Assembly (NCBI RefSeq): GCF_014197915.1
Contig: NZ_JACIGK010000002.1
Location: 180,080 to 244,079 of the forward strand
DNA: 64,000 bases
DNA from: Roseospira visakhapatnamensis
Lineage (GTDB): Bacteria; Pseudomonadota; Alphaproteobacteria; Rhodospirillales; Rhodospirillaceae
Direction of reading: 5' to 3'
Under the pieces are notes generated by a model. That model ran no database searches. It was not told the DNA's origin and saw only the letters and a program-made list of their open reading frames with translations. The position numbers were made by a program, and so were the translations under genes. Shown here piece by piece: positions 24,570 through 34,724 of this stretch. Numbering within the stretch: the stretch's first letter is position 1; every line of letters starts with the position of its first letter.

Positions 24570-26258
24570 ATGGACGTAGACCAAGATCCGGGGCGTTACT
24601 CGGCCCTCGGCGCGGGTGGGCCCTGGTTGGCGGACTCCGCCGGGAACGAGTCGGAGGACGCCGGTACCGGGGCGGGCCGACGCGCTGACCAGGCGCGCGG
24701 TTCGGACGGGACGGGGTCGGGCCGGGGTGACGTCTCCGGACTCGGGTCCCCGGGCCATGCCGGACCCGGTCCCGACGGCGTCGGCCGCGAGCCTGTCGGG
24801 ATCCTGGACGTGGGCTCGAACTCCGTGCGGCTGGTGGTGTACCGGGGGGGTGCCCGGGTGCCGGTGCCGCTGTTCAACGAGAAGGCGCTCTGCGCCCTGG
24901 GGCAGGGTCTGGCCAACAGCGGCCGTTTGAATCCGGAAGGGCGTGCCCTGGCGCGGGCCGCCGTCGGCCGTTTTGTCGCCCTGGCCCGGGCCATGGGGGT
25001 GGAGCGGCTGGAGGTGCTGGCCACCGCCGCCGTGCGCGATGCCGAGGATGGCCCGGACCTGGTCGCCGACCTGGAGCGCGACAACACCATCCGGGTCCAG
25101 GTCCTGAGCGGCCGTGACGAGGCCCGTCGCGCCGCCGAGGGCGTGCTGTGCGCGGTTCCGGAGGCCGAGGGCGTGGTCGCCGACCTGGGCGGCGGCAGCC
25201 TGGATCTGGTGTGGGTGCAGGGGGGCCGGTTCAAGGACACGGCCAGCTTTCCGCTTGGTTTACTGAGACTCACAGAGGCGTCCGGCGGAGACCGGGCGAT
25301 GGCCGAGAGCCTGCTCGACGAGGCGCTGGCCCGCGAACCCTGGCTGAGCCGGGCCGGCGGCGAGGCGGTCTATGCGGTCGGAGGCGCCTGGCGGGCGCTG
25401 GCCCGGGTGTGCATGGACCGGCTGACCTATCCCTTGCACGTGTTGGACAACTTCACCGTCAGCGCGACCGATGCCCGGCCCCTGCTGGCCTGGGTGGCCG
25501 AGGCCGCGCCCAAGGACCTGATGCAGGTGCAGCGCCTGAGCAAGAAGCGCGTTCCCATGTTGCCGCTGGCGGCGATGGCGCTGGGGCGCCTGGTGGACGC
25601 GGTGCGCCCGCGCCGGGTCGTGTTCTCGGTCTATGGGGTGCGCGAGGGGCAGTTCATGCACACCCTGCCCGAGGCGCTGCGGCGGCAGGATCCGCTGCTG
25701 GCCTCCATGAAGATGATGGCCCGCGACGCCGGCCGCTTCCCGGTGCAGGGCGACGAGGTGGCCACCTGGATGGAGCCGCTGTTTCCCGCGGAACCACCCG
25801 ACCTGGCGCGCATGCGGCATGCGGCGTCGCTGATCGGGGATATCTTCTGGAACGAACACCCGGACTATCGGGCGGATCAGGCGTTCCATCGCATGCTGCG
25901 GCTGCCGTTCATGGGCCTGAACCACCGCGATCGGGCCGCCCTGGCGCTGGTGGTGTATCACCGCTATGGCGGCGACGGGGACGCGTCCGTCGTCGTCCAG
26001 GCGGAAGCGCTGCTGGACGATCCGGCGCGGGCACGCCGGACGCGGGTCATCGGCGCCGCCCTGCGCCTGGCGCATACCCTCAGCGGGGGCGCGCCGGGGG
26101 TGCTGTCGCGCACCACCCTGGCCCGTGACCTGTCGGGGCGGTTGACGCTGACCGTGCCGGACGGAGACCCCTTGTTCGAACCCGAGTTCCTGGAGCGCCG
26201 GCTGGAGAAGCTGGCGCGGGTTCTGGACGCGGACCCCGTTGTGGTGACCGCGCCGTGA
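24570..26258 (+). CDS. ppx: Exopolyphosphatase / pppGpp phosphohydrolase, Ppx/GppA family
   Basis: A 562-residue ASKHA-fold phosphatase that degrades polyphosphate or pppGpp. Motifs: phosphate-1 region GILDVGSNSVRLVVY, ATAAVRDAEDG, the phosphate-2 region VVADLGGGSLDLVWV, and the helical HD-like domain at the C-terminus. The first 75 residues are Gly/Asp/Arg-rich with no fold apparent, an unusual extension; the start at 24570 has a GAGGATA site, but a later start cannot be ruled out. It follows ppk, so one locus makes and degrades polyphosphate. Its stop overlaps a GTG start of the next gene. Confidence 0.9.
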   Translation: MDVDQDPGRYSALGAGGPWLADSAGNESEDAGTGAGRRADQARGSDGTGSGRGDVSGLGSPGHAGPGPDGVGREPVGILDVGSNSVRLVVYRGGARVPVPLFNEKALCALGQGLANSGRLNPEGRALARAAVGRFVALARAMGVERLEVLATAAVRDAEDGPDLVADLERDNTIRVQVLSGRDEARRAAEGVLCAVPEAEGVVADLGGGSLDLVWVQGGRFKDTASFPLGLLRLTEASGGDRAMAESLLDEALAREPWLSRAGGEAVYAVGGAWRALARVCMDRLTYPLHVLDNFTVSATDARPLLAWVAEAAPKDLMQVQRLSKKRVPMLPLAAMALGRLVDAVRPRRVVFSVYGVREGQFMHTLPEALRRQDPLLASMKMMARDAGRFPVQGDEVATWMEPLFPAEPPDLARMRHAASLIGDIFWNEHPDYRADQAFHRMLRLPFMGLNHRDRAALALVVYHRYGGDGDASVVVQAEALLDDPARARRTRVIGAALRLAHTLSGGAPGVLSRTTLARDLSGRLTLTVPDGDPLFEPEFLERRLEKLARVLDADPVVVTAP

Positions 26259-27358
26259 GGACATCGGAGCGACGTCAGTCCCGGACCATGTCACGCCTTC
26301 GCGCCAGGATCGCGCGGGCGCGGATCGCCAACGCCCGAATCGGCGAGCGCGTCTCCATCCGGCCCTATCGGGGCACCGCCTCGGCCCAGGGCCTGTTCCT
26401 GATGGCCCGGGTACTGGCGGAACCGTCGTGGGGACCGTTGTCGTCCCGCGATCCCCACGGCCTCGATCCCGCCGACCTGGGACGGCATCTGGTGCGCCGG
26501 GGCGTGCCGGGGGCGGTGGTGCGCGCCAGCTTCCAGGACCAGACACAGGACGTGGTCACCGACGCCGATGGCTATGTCCGGGTGCGCCTGTGTCCCGACC
26601 GGCCGCCACCGTCCGGCTGGAACGCGGTGGAGTTGTTACTGGCGCGATCCACCTTCGGGTCGGCGCGAGCACGGGGGCAGGTCTGGGTGCCGCCCGCCTC
26701 GGCCCGGCATCTGGTGATCAGCGATATCGACGACACCGTGCTGTTCACCGGTGTGGCCAATCGGGCGGCCATGCTGTGGCGCCTGTTCGTGGCGGGCGCC
26801 GATCACCGTCGCGCCTTCACCGGGGTCGCGCGCCTTTACCAGGCGCTCCGCGACGGTGGGGCCGGCGGCGGCGCGGCGCCGGCGGAGAACCCCGTGGTGT
26901 TCGTGTCGCGGGGACCCTGGGGGGTCTACGACGTGCTGGAGGAGGTCTTTCGCCGCAACGGCATCAGCGCCGCCCTCGGCGGCGACCCCGTGGTGATGCT
27001 CCGCGAATGGGGACTGACGATGCAGACCCCCCTGCCGCGACGCGCGCCGGGGCACAAACGGGCGCTGATCGAGGCGATGATGGCCGTTCATCCCACCTTG
27101 CCGGTGGTTCTGGTCGGCGACAACGGGCAGCGCGATCCCGAGACCTATGCCGCCGTCGCCCGGGACCATCCCCGGCGCGTGGCGGCCATCCTGATCCGCG
27201 ATGTGGCCGGCCGGCCGCCGAGCCGGCGGGCGCCGGCCCGGTGGCAGGCGTGGATGGATCACCTGGGCGTGCCGGTGCTGGTGGCGGCGGATAGCGACAG
27301 CTTGCGCCGCCGGGCCGCCATGCTGGGCCTGGCCCCCGCGGACCCGTCCCCGGCCTGA
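26255..27358 (+). CDS. App1/DUF2183-type phosphatase domain protein
   Basis: A 367-residue protein resembling the App1 phosphatidate-phosphatase family. An N-terminal beta-sandwich-like region (VSIRPYRGTASAQGLFLMARVL; later VVRASFQDQTQDVVTDADGYVRVRL) precedes a HAD-like catalytic domain with the DxDxT motif in VISDIDDTVLFTG, FVSRGPWGVYDVL and a late Asp in VVLVGDNGQRDPETY. In yeast this family dephosphorylates phosphatidate; bacterial substrates are unknown. The GTG at 26255 overlaps the ppx stop; the ATG at 26288 (MSRLRARIAR) is an equally possible start. No signal peptide. Confidence 0.82.
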   Translation: MRTSERRQSRTMSRLRARIARARIANARIGERVSIRPYRGTASAQGLFLMARVLAEPSWGPLSSRDPHGLDPADLGRHLVRRGVPGAVVRASFQDQTQDVVTDADGYVRVRLCPDRPPPSGWNAVELLLARSTFGSARARGQVWVPPASARHLVISDIDDTVLFTGVANRAAMLWRLFVAGADHRRAFTGVARLYQALRDGGAGGGAAPAENPVVFVSRGPWGVYDVLEEVFRRNGISAALGGDPVVMLREWGLTMQTPLPRRAPGHKRALIEAMMAVHPTLPVVLVGDNGQRDPETYAAVARDHPRRVAAILIRDVAGRPPSRRAPARWQAWMDHLGVPVLVAADSDSLRRRAAMLGLAPADPSPA

Positions 27359-27365
27359 TCCGATC

Positions 27366-27396
27366 CCGTCATGCCCGCCCGGCCAGGGCATGACGG
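27366..27396. terminator. Bidirectional hairpin between app1-like gene and lon
   Basis: An 11-bp perfect stem, CCGTCATGCCC (27366-27376) with GGGCATGACGG (27386-27396), and a 9-base loop lies between two convergent genes. It has no U-run on either side, so it may act with Rho or as an mRNA 3'-end stabilizer. Confidence 0.55.
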
Positions 27397-27438
27397 CGGG
27401 ACCCGCCTCACGCGGGACCCGCACGGGCGTCCGGTTCG

Positions 27439-29859
27439 TCAGTGAGGTCGCAAGGTGCCGTCCGCGTCCTCGGTCTCGATGGACGTCTTGAGGGCGGCGT
27501 CGGCGGCCTCCGCGTCGGCCTCGGTCCATTCGATCGGCGTCACCGGACGGGTCAGCGCGTTGCGCAGCACCTCGTCGGCCGTGTGCACCGGGATGATGGT
27601 CAGCCCCTTCTTCACGTTATCCGGGATCTCCGCCAGATCCTTCTCGTTCTCCTGCGGGATCAACACCGTGGTCAGGCCGCCACGCAGGGCCGCCAGCAGC
27701 TTTTCCTTCAGGCCGCCGATGGGTAGCACGCGCCCGCGCAAGGTGATCTCGCCGGTCATGGCGATGTCCTTGCGCACCGGAATGCCGGTCAGGGCCGAGA
27801 CGATCGACGTGCACATGGCGACGCCGGCCGACGGACCGTCCTTGGGCGTCGCGCCCTCGGGCACGTGCACATGGATGTCCCGCTTCTCGAACATCGGGGG
27901 CCGTACGCCATAGGTGATGGCGCGCGAGCGGATGTAGGACCGCGCCGCCTGCACCGATTCCTTCATCACGTCGCCTAGGTGGCCGGTGAGTGTGATACCG
28001 CCCTTGCCGGGCATCACCAGGGCCTCGATGGACAGCAACTCGCCGCCGACCTCGGTCCAGGCCAGGCCGGTGGTCACGCCCACCAGGTCCTCGGCCTCGG
28101 CCTCGCCATAGCGATACCGGCGCACGCCCAGGTACTTGCTCAAGTTGGCGCTGGACACGGCGACCCGCTTGCGGCTGGTGCGCAGCAGCAGTTCCTTGGC
28201 GGCCTTGCGCGACAGCGCCGCGAGTTCCCGCTCCAGGTTGCGGACGCCGGCCTCGCGCGTGTAGTAGCGGACGAGGTCGCGCAGGGCGCCGTCGCTGATC
28301 GACCACTCGCCCCGCTTCAGGCCGTGGGCCTTCATCTGCTTGGGAATCAGGTGGCGCTTGGCGATGCCCACCTTCTCGTCCTCGGTGTAGCCGGACAGGC
28401 GGATGATCTCCAGGCGATCCAGCAGCGGCTGCGGCATGCGCAGGCTGTTGGCCGTGGTCATGAACAGCACGTCCGACAGGTCGTAGTCGACCTCCAGGTA
28501 ATGGTCGTTGAAGGCGTTGTTCTGCTCGGGGTCGAGCACCTCCAGCAGCGCCGACGAGGGATCGCCCCGCCAGTCGTTGCCCAGCTTGTCCACCTCGTCC
28601 AGCAGGAAGAAGGGATTGGACGAGCGCGCCTTCTTCATGCCCTGGATGACCTTGCCGGGCATTGAGCCGATGTAGGTGCGCCGGTGGCCCCGGATCTCCG
28701 ACTCATCGCGCACGCCGCCCAGGGAGACGCGCACGAAGTTGCGGCCGGTGGCCCGGGCGATGGACTTGCCCAGCGAGGTTTTGCCGACACCCGGCGGGCC
28801 GACCAGGCACAGGATCGGTCCCTTGATGGTGCTGGTGCGCACCTGGACCGCCAGATACTCCAGGATCCGCTCCTTGACCTTCTCCAGGCCGTGGTGGTCG
28901 GCGTTGAGGATGCGTTCCGCCTCGCGCAGGTCCCGCTTGATCTTGGACCGCTTTTTCCAGGGAATCGACAGCATCCAGTCGAGGTAATTGCGGACCACCG
29001 TCGCCTCGGCCGACATGGGGCTCATGTTGCGAAGTTTTTTCAACTCGCCCCGGGCCTTCTCCCGCGCCTCCTTGGACAGGCGGGTCTTGTCGATCTTGTC
29101 GTCCAGCTCCTGAAGCTCGTCACGACCGTCCTCGGTCTCGCCCAACTCCTTCTGGATGGCCTTGAGCTGCTCGTTCAGGTAGTACTCGCGCTGTGTCTTC
29201 TCCATCTGGCGCTTGACGCGGCCCCGGATCTTGCGCTCCACCTGAAGGACGCCGATCTCGGACTCCATGAAAGCGTAGACCCGCTCCAGCCGTTCGGCGA
29301 GCGTGGTGGTCTCCAGCAACTCCTGTTTCTCGGCGATCTTCAGGGCCAGGTGCGAGGCCACAGTGTCGGCCAGCTTGGCCGGGTCGTCGATCTGGTTGAC
29401 CGACACCAGCACCTCGGGCGGGATCTTCTTGTTCAGCTTGATGTACTGCTCAAACTGCGACACCACCGAGCGCTGCAGGGCCTCCAGCTCGGCCTCGGTG
29501 CTGTCGTCATCCTCCAGCAGCGTGGCCTGGGCCTCGAAGAAGCTCTCATTGTCCTGATAGGCATCGATGCGCGCGCGGGCATTGCCCTCGACCAGCACCT
29601 TGACGGTGCCGTCCGGCAGGCGCAGCAACTGCAACACCGTGCTGACGGTGCCGATCTGAAAGATGTCCTCCGGCCCGGGGTCGTCCTGCGCCGCGTTCTT
29701 CTGGGCCACCAGCAGGATCTGCTTGTCGCTGCCCATGACGTCTTCCAGCGCCCGAACCGACTTCTCGCGGCCCACGAACAAAGGCACGATCATGTGCGGA
29801 AACACGACGATGTCGCGCAGCGGAAGAATCGGAAACACCTGTGTCGAGCCGGATTCCAC
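27439..29859 (-). CDS. lon: ATP-dependent protease La (Lon)
   Basis: An 806-residue cytoplasmic LonA protease that degrades misfolded and regulatory proteins. The N-terminal substrate domain starts [22 protein letters not shown]; the AAA+ part has Walker [14 protein letters not shown]; the protease domain has the catalytic dyad Ser677 ([14 protein letters not shown]) and Lys720 (IGGLKEKLL). The length is normal. It is the last gene of the tig-clpP-clpX-lon block and has its own heat-shock-like promoter about 120 bases upstream. Confidence 0.98.
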   Translation of the reverse strand: MESGSTQVFPILPLRDIVVFPHMIVPLFVGREKSVRALEDVMGSDKQILLVAQKNAAQDDPGPEDIFQIGTVSTVLQLLRLPDGTVKVLVEGNARARIDAYQDNESFFEAQATLLEDDDSTEAELEALQRSVVSQFEQYIKLNKKIPPEVLVSVNQIDDPAKLADTVASHLALKIAEKQELLETTTLAERLERVYAFMESEIGVLQVERKIRGRVKRQMEKTQREYYLNEQLKAIQKELGETEDGRDELQELDDKIDKTRLSKEAREKARGELKKLRNMSPMSAEATVVRNYLDWMLSIPWKKRSKIKRDLREAERILNADHHGLEKVKERILEYLAVQVRTSTIKGPILCLVGPPGVGKTSLGKSIARATGRNFVRVSLGGVRDESEIRGHRRTYIGSMPGKVIQGMKKARSSNPFFLLDEVDKLGNDWRGDPSSALLEVLDPEQNNAFNDHYLEVDYDLSDVLFMTTANSLRMPQPLLDRLEIIRLSGYTEDEKVGIAKRHLIPKQMKAHGLKRGEWSISDGALRDLVRYYTREAGVRNLERELAALSRKAAKELLLRTSRKRVAVSSANLSKYLGVRRYRYGEAEAEDLVGVTTGLAWTEVGGELLSIEALVMPGKGGITLTGHLGDVMKESVQAARSYIRSRAITYGVRPPMFEKRDIHVHVPEGATPKDGPSAGVAMCTSIVSALTGIPVRKDIAMTGEITLRGRVLPIGGLKEKLLAALRGGLTTVLIPQENEKDLAEIPDNVKKGLTIIPVHTADEVLRNALTRPVTPIEWTEADAEAADAALKTSIETEDADGTLRPH

Positions 29860-30178
29860 GGGGTGGCCTCACGTTGTTGCGGCCGGGCGAAGAGGGCTCG
29901 CCAGCCGGGAAAACTGATCGTGCGTCGAGGATGACGACGAACCGTGACGCAACGATGGCGCCCAAACCATCGGAACGCCCGCACATGTGGGGCAGCCGAT
30001 GCCAACGATCAAGGCTGATCCTGCGTTCCGCGTGCATGACCCGGCCCCGAGGGGGGCATCCGCATGCCGACCCGGTTTCGTGGCGGCGGGTGGGTCCGGG
30101 CGCGCCGCCCGCGTCCCCCCTTCGCCCGCGTCCCTCGGTCGATGCCGGGCCCGGGCGTTCGCCGCCGTCCCGCCCGGA
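29860..30178. other. Intergenic region lon-clpX
   Basis: The 319 bases between clpX and lon hold the sigma-32-like promoter of lon (29985-30013). The rest, up to the clpX stop, is GC-rich, and I see no gene or clear terminator in it. Confidence 0.6.
29985..30013 (-). promoter_or_regulatory. Heat-shock (sigma-32-type) promoter of lon
   Basis: On the minus strand CTTGATC (30013-30007), a 14-base spacer, and CCCCACAT (29992-29985) resemble the sigma-32 consensus CTTGAAA-N(11-14)-CCCCATNT. It is about 125 bases upstream of the lon ATG, consistent with the known heat-shock control of lon in proteobacteria. Confidence 0.6.
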
Positions 30179-31444
30179 CTACGCCGAGGTTTCCATGTCT
30201 TCGCGGCGGTCGGCGTAGATGACCAACGGCTTGGCGCGTCCCTCGACCACCTCGCGATTGACCACCACCTCCTCGACGCCCTCCATGCTGGGCAGGTCGA
30301 ACATGGTGTCGAGCAAGATGCTTTCCATGATCGAGCGCAGGCCGCGCGCGCCGGTCTTGCGGGCGATGGCCTTCTTGGAGATGGCTTCCAGGGCGTCCTG
30401 GGAGAAGGACAACTGGGTGCTCTCCATCTCGAACAGGCGCTGGTACTGCTTGAGCAGCGCGTTCTTGGGCTTGGTGAGGATCTCGATCAGGGCATCCTCG
30501 TCCAGATCGTCCAGGGTGGCGAGTACCGGCATGCGGCCGACGAACTCCGGGATCAGGCCGTACTTGAGCAGGTCCTCGGGTTCCACCCGGCGCAGCACGT
30601 CGCCGGTGCGCTTCTCTTCGGGCGAGCGCACGTCGGCGCCGAAGCCGATGGACGTGCCCCGGCCGCGCTGGGTGATGATCTTCTCCAGGCCGGCGAAGGC
30701 GCCACCGCAGATGAACAGGATGTTGGTGGTGTCCACCTGCAGGAATTCCTGCTGAGGATGCTTGCGACCGCCCTGTGGCGGCACGGAGGCCACCGTGCCT
30801 TCCATGATTTTCAGCAGGGCCTGCTGCACACCCTCGCCGGATACATCGCGGGTGATGGACGGATTGTCCGACTTGCGGGAAATCTTGTCGATCTCGTCGA
30901 TGTACACGATACCGCGCTGCGCCCGTTCGACATTGTAGTCGGACGCCTGCAACAGCTTGAGAATGATGTTCTCCACGTCCTCGCCGACGTAGCCGGCCTC
31001 GGTCAGCGTGGTGGCATCGGCCATGGTGAACGGCACGTCCAGGATCCGCGCCAGCGTCTGCGCCAGCAGAGTCTTACCGCAGCCGGTGGGACCCATCAGC
31101 ATTATGTTGGACTTGGCCAGTTCCACGTCGGCGTTCTTGCCGCCGTGACCAAGGCGCTTGTAATGATTGTGAACGGCAACCGCTAGCACCTTTTTTGCGT
31201 GCTGCTGGCCGATCACATAGTCATCCAGGACAGCCAGGATATCGCGTGGGGTGGGCACGCCATCCCGCGACTTCACGAGCTGGGTCTTGTTCTCTTCCCG
31301 GATGATGTCCATGCACAGTTCGACGCATTCATCACAGATGAACACCGTCGGTCCGGCGATCAGCTTCCGGACTTCGTGCTGACTTTTCCCGCAAAAGGAA
31401 CAATACAGCGTATTCTTGGAATCGCCTCCGGACGACTTGCTCAT
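30179..31444 (-). CDS. clpX: ATP-dependent Clp protease ATP-binding subunit ClpX
   Basis: A 421-residue unfoldase that feeds substrates to ClpP. The N-terminal zinc-binding domain has four cysteines ([10 protein letters not shown] and [10 protein letters not shown]). Walker A is [10 protein letters not shown], Walker B is [10 protein letters not shown], and the ClpP-binding IGF loop is present as TSIGFGADV. The ATG at 31444 gives the usual N-terminus ([21 protein letters not shown]); the frame extends 40 residues further without similarity. The gene sits between clpP and lon, all on the same strand. Confidence 0.98.
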   Translation of the reverse strand: MSKSSGGDSKNTLYCSFCGKSQHEVRKLIAGPTVFICDECVELCMDIIREENKTQLVKSRDGVPTPRDILAVLDDYVIGQQHAKKVLAVAVHNHYKRLGHGGKNADVELAKSNIMLMGPTGCGKTLLAQTLARILDVPFTMADATTLTEAGYVGEDVENIILKLLQASDYNVERAQRGIVYIDEIDKISRKSDNPSITRDVSGEGVQQALLKIMEGTVASVPPQGGRKHPQQEFLQVDTTNILFICGGAFAGLEKIITQRGRGTSIGFGADVRSPEEKRTGDVLRRVEPEDLLKYGLIPEFVGRMPVLATLDDLDEDALIEILTKPKNALLKQYQRLFEMESTQLSFSQDALEAISKKAIARKTGARGLRSIMESILLDTMFDLPSMEGVEEVVVNREVVEGRAKPLVIYADRREDMETSA

Positions 31445-31882
31445 AACCACTCCACTTCCGCGCGCATTCCCGCTGGACGGTAGCGCCACCGGTCTCCTCG
31501 GGCATTTCCTCGTCCCCGTCGCCGGACAACGTCGCGGAACGACATTAGGGGACGGGCGCAACACACCGTATCCTCCGCAACCGGATCCGGTACGGGAGAT
31601 CTCGTCCTGTTCACCGAGGAATCATACTACCCGCGCACCGTCAGCCCACACAATGGGAAAAAAGAACCCGTCTTGAGGGATTGTTCTGCCTCAGTGCCAT
31701 TTTTTCGGGCAACGACAAACCGGCGCCCATGGCACGGGACCGCTCGTGTACAGCTGCCCGGCCGACGGATACCCGGGGCACGCGCACCGGATCCTGACCG
31801 CCCGGCGGATGGACACACAACATGGATCCGGGGCCAACGCCCCGGATCGTCCCGATCCGGCGATGATTGGCGCCGTCCGCCG
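31445..31882. other. Intergenic region clpP-clpX
   Basis: The 438 bases contain a strong hairpin just after clpP (31825-31848), a short A/T-rich patch around 31649-31715 that probably holds the clpX promoter, and no gene that I can support. Confidence 0.55.
31825..31848 (-). terminator. Hairpin downstream of clpP
   Basis: A perfect 10-bp stem, GATCCGGGGC (31825-31834) with GCCCCGGATC (31839-31848), and a 4-base loop lie 35 bases after the clpP stop. On the minus strand it is followed by ATGTTGTGTGT, a weak U-rich stretch, so termination may be partial. Confidence 0.5.
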
Positions 31883-32536
31883 TCAGCTTTTCCCGCTCGA
31901 TCCGTCCTCGTCGTCCTCGCGCGGACGTTGGGTGATGACGGTGTCGATCAGGCCGAACGCCTGGGCCTCGTCCGGCGACATGAACTTGTCGCGTTCCATG
32001 GCCTGCTGCACGACCTCCATGGGTTGGCCGGTATGCTGCACGAAGATCCCGTTCAGCCGTTCGCGCACCGCCAGGATCTCGCGCGCGTGGATCTCGATAT
32101 CCGTGGCCTGGCCCTGGAAGCCGCCCGACGGCTGATGGACCATGATGCGCGCGTGCGGCAGGGCGAAGCGCTTGTCCTTGGCGCCGGCGGTCAGCAGCAG
32201 TGAGCCCATGGAGGCCGCCTGACCGATGCACACCGTGGAGACGTCGCAGCGGATGTAGTTCATGGTGTCGTAGATGGCCAGTCCCGACGTCACCACGCCG
32301 CCCGGCGAGTTGATGTAAAAGGCAATGTCCTTGCTTGGATTCTCGGATTCCAGGAACAGCAACTGGGCGCTGATCAGGCTGGCGACCTGATCGTTGACCG
32401 GTCCGGTCAGGAAGATGATGTGCTCTTTCAGAAGCCGGGAATAGATGTCGTAGGCCCGTTCGCCCCGATTGGTCTGCTCGACCACCATGGGCACCAGGGT
32501 GTTGGCATAGATCTCCAGGGGATCGCGCTCGCTCAT
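31883..32536 (-). CDS. clpP: ATP-dependent Clp protease proteolytic subunit ClpP
   Basis: A 217-residue serine protease that forms the degradation chamber with ClpX or ClpA. The catalytic triad is Ser109 (GQAASMGS), His134 (MVHQPSGG) and Asp183 (ERDKFM). The N-terminus ([33 protein letters not shown]) fits the family, with a short propeptide. It lies between tig and clpX. Confidence 0.98.
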   Translation of the reverse strand: MSERDPLEIYANTLVPMVVEQTNRGERAYDIYSRLLKEHIIFLTGPVNDQVASLISAQLLFLESENPSKDIAFYINSPGGVVTSGLAIYDTMNYIRCDVSTVCIGQAASMGSLLLTAGAKDKRFALPHARIMVHQPSGGFQGQATDIEIHAREILAVRERLNGIFVQHTGQPMEVVQQAMERDKFMSPDEAQAFGLIDTVITQRPREDDEDGSSGKS

Positions 32537-32701
32537 GGGGGGGGGTACTCTCTTGTCAGGCGGGACGAGGGGACCGGGCGCGCCCGTGTGCGCGATCCGG
32601 TCGATCCTCGGTGTCTGTCCGGACCACCCTGGGGTACATTCCGGACGGCTTGCTGGTCACGGGACCCGGCACACCATGGCCGTGCCGTCCAGGACGGTCC
32701 C

Positions 32702-34054
32702 TCAGGCGTCGGCGGCGCTGGTCTCGGCGGCCTCGTCCTCGGGCGTCATGAGGTCCTCGACGGACACGGTCCGCTCGGTGACCTTGGCGCGCTCCAGGAT
32801 ATAGTCCACCACCTTGTCCTCGAAAACCTGCGGGCGCAATTCTTCCAGGGCCTGCGGGTTCTGGCGATAGTAGGACAGCACGAGTTGCTCCTGCCCCGGG
32901 AAGGCGCGGGTACGCTCCATGACGGCCCGGCCGATGTCTTCCTGGCTGACGCTGATCTCGTTGTCCTCGCCGACCTTGGCCAGCAGCAGGCCGAGGCGCA
33001 CGCGGCGCTCGGCGATGGCGCGGTACTCGGCGCGCAACTCGTCGTCCGACTTGGTCTTGTCGTCGTCCTCCAGCATGTCGCGCTCCTTGGCCTGCATGAG
33101 CTGCGACCAGATGCCATCGAACTCGACGTCGACCAGTCCCTCGGGCACCGCCTGGGTGAACCGCTCGGCGAGCCGGTCCAGCAGGCGCCGCTTGGCCTTG
33201 TCCCGGCCGGCCTTGCGGTACTCCTCGGCGGTGCGGTCGCGAATCTGCTGCTTCAGGTCATCCAGGGAATCGGCCCCCAGGCTCTCGGCGAAGGCATCGT
33301 CCAGGTCCGGCACCACGGGCGCCCGCAGCTCCTTGAGGGTCACGTCGAAGGTCGTGTCCTTGCCGGCCAGGGTTTCCACGCCGTAGTCCTCGGGGAAGGT
33401 CACGGCGATGGTCCTGGTCTCGTCGACGGCCATGCCGATGACTTGGTCCTCGAAACCGGGCACGAACTGTCCGGCGCCCAGGTCCAGGCGGAAGTCGTTG
33501 GCCGTGCCGCCCTCGAAGGTCTCGCCGTCCAGCTTGCCGACGAAATCGATGACGGCGATGTCGCCCGCGGTGGCCGCCCGCGCCACCGCGACCGGCGTGG
33601 AGTCCCGGCGGGCCTCGGCCATGCGCTGAAGCGCCTCGTCCACCGTCTCGTCGGAGACCTCGGCGACGTCCCGGTCCAGTTCAATCTCGGAGAAATCGGG
33701 CTCGCCGAAGTCGGGCAGCAGTTCAACGGTGATCGACAGGGTCAGGTCACCACCGTCCGGTTCGAACGCCTCGACCTCGACCTTGGGCTGCAGGGCCGGC
33801 CGCAGATCGTTGTCCGCCACCACCGATTTGACCGCCTCCTGGGCGGCTTCCTCGGCGACCTCTCCCATCACACTGGCGCCAAACCGCGTCTTCAGCAGGG
33901 ACAGCGGCGCCTTGCCGGGACGGAAGCCGGGCAGACGGATCTTGCCCGCGACATCGCGCAGCTTGGCGTCGCTGCGTTCGGTCAGGGTGGCGGCGGGAAC
34001 GACGACCGTATACGCGCGCTTCAGCTCCTCGGAGAGGGTTTCGGTGACCTGCAT
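32702..34054 (-). CDS. tig: Trigger factor (ribosome-associated chaperone)
   Basis: A 450-residue chaperone and peptidyl-prolyl isomerase that meets nascent chains at the ribosome exit. The ribosome-binding signature GFRPGKAP is near residues 44-51, the FKBP-like domain includes GDIAVIDFVGKLDGETFEGG and VTFPEDYGVETLAGKDTTFDVTLKEL, and a helical C-terminal domain follows. It starts 90 bases after tRNA-Leu and precedes clpP by 165 bases, a gene order common in alphaproteobacteria. Confidence 0.97.
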   Translation of the reverse strand: MQVTETLSEELKRAYTVVVPAATLTERSDAKLRDVAGKIRLPGFRPGKAPLSLLKTRFGASVMGEVAEEAAQEAVKSVVADNDLRPALQPKVEVEAFEPDGGDLTLSITVELLPDFGEPDFSEIELDRDVAEVSDETVDEALQRMAEARRDSTPVAVARAATAGDIAVIDFVGKLDGETFEGGTANDFRLDLGAGQFVPGFEDQVIGMAVDETRTIAVTFPEDYGVETLAGKDTTFDVTLKELRAPVVPDLDDAFAESLGADSLDDLKQQIRDRTAEEYRKAGRDKAKRRLLDRLAERFTQAVPEGLVDVEFDGIWSQLMQAKERDMLEDDDKTKSDDELRAEYRAIAERRVRLGLLLAKVGEDNEISVSQEDIGRAVMERTRAFPGQEQLVLSYYRQNPQALEELRPQVFEDKVVDYILERAKVTERTVSVEDLMTPEDEAAETSAADA

Positions 34055-34143
34055 GATCTGTCCTGGTTAAGTGTGCGGGAACGTGGATCGGGCGGGGCAG
34101 CTGCCGCCACGGATCGGTGGACGGTCGCGATGGAACGGGATTT

Positions 34144-34229
<86 letters not shown>

Positions 34230-34724
34230 AGGGTTCCTGACGGGTCCACGATAAGCGGTACTCATAGACAATAGGCGCGCCCAAGAGCAAGAGCCGTTTT
34301 CGCCGCGCCCGGTCGCCTGGAGGCGACCGCCGGGCCGGGCCGTGGTCGGCGTGTCGGGCCCCGATTAGCCTGTTGCCAACGTAGGGGATTTGCCGGCATC
34401 CTGGCGCTCGTGAGTAAAGCGGTGGTGTTCGGTGGTGCGGTGTCATGCGAGGACGCTGTCTTGTCGGCGAAACCGGGCCATCTTGTATCGCTGCCCGTGG
34501 CTCATGTATCGGACATGGCACGCGTGGTGTGCGGGGATCGGGGCAACGGGATGCGACGTTGCGCCGGGCTGGACCTCGCGTCTGGATCGGCGCATACCGG
34601 CGTGGGCGGAAGACGCTTGGCCACCCCCAGTCACCGCCAGACCGGGCCTCTCGGGCACGATCAGGGGCCATGACGAGCAAGTCCACTGGTAGAGTTCAAT
34701 CGAACGACGGGGAGCCCCTAAGAC
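34230..34724. other. 495-base intergenic region tRNA-Leu to globin-coupled sensor
   Basis: The region contains the probable tRNA promoter (34261-34290), an 8-bp hairpin CGGTCGCC/GGCGACCG around 34309-34328, and the ribosome-binding site GGGGAG just before the downstream ATG. No gene is seen, and no clear promoter for the chemoreceptor was found. Confidence 0.5.
34261..34290 (-). promoter_or_regulatory. Candidate promoter of tRNA-Leu
   Basis: On the minus strand TTGCTC (34290-34285), 18 bases, then TATGAG (34266-34261) lies about 32 bases upstream of the mature tRNA 5' end. The elements are moderately close to the housekeeping consensus and the position fits a short pre-tRNA leader. Confidence 0.38.

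Noticed and set aside
31649..31715. A heat-shock promoter for clpX in the AT-rich patch
   Set aside because: A CCCATTGTG-like -10 is present on the minus strand, but no CTTG element lies at the needed distance.
34390..34724. A flagellar-type (sigma-28) promoter before the chemoreceptor
   Set aside because: TAAAG occurs at about 34413, but no GCCGATAA-like element follows at 15 bases.
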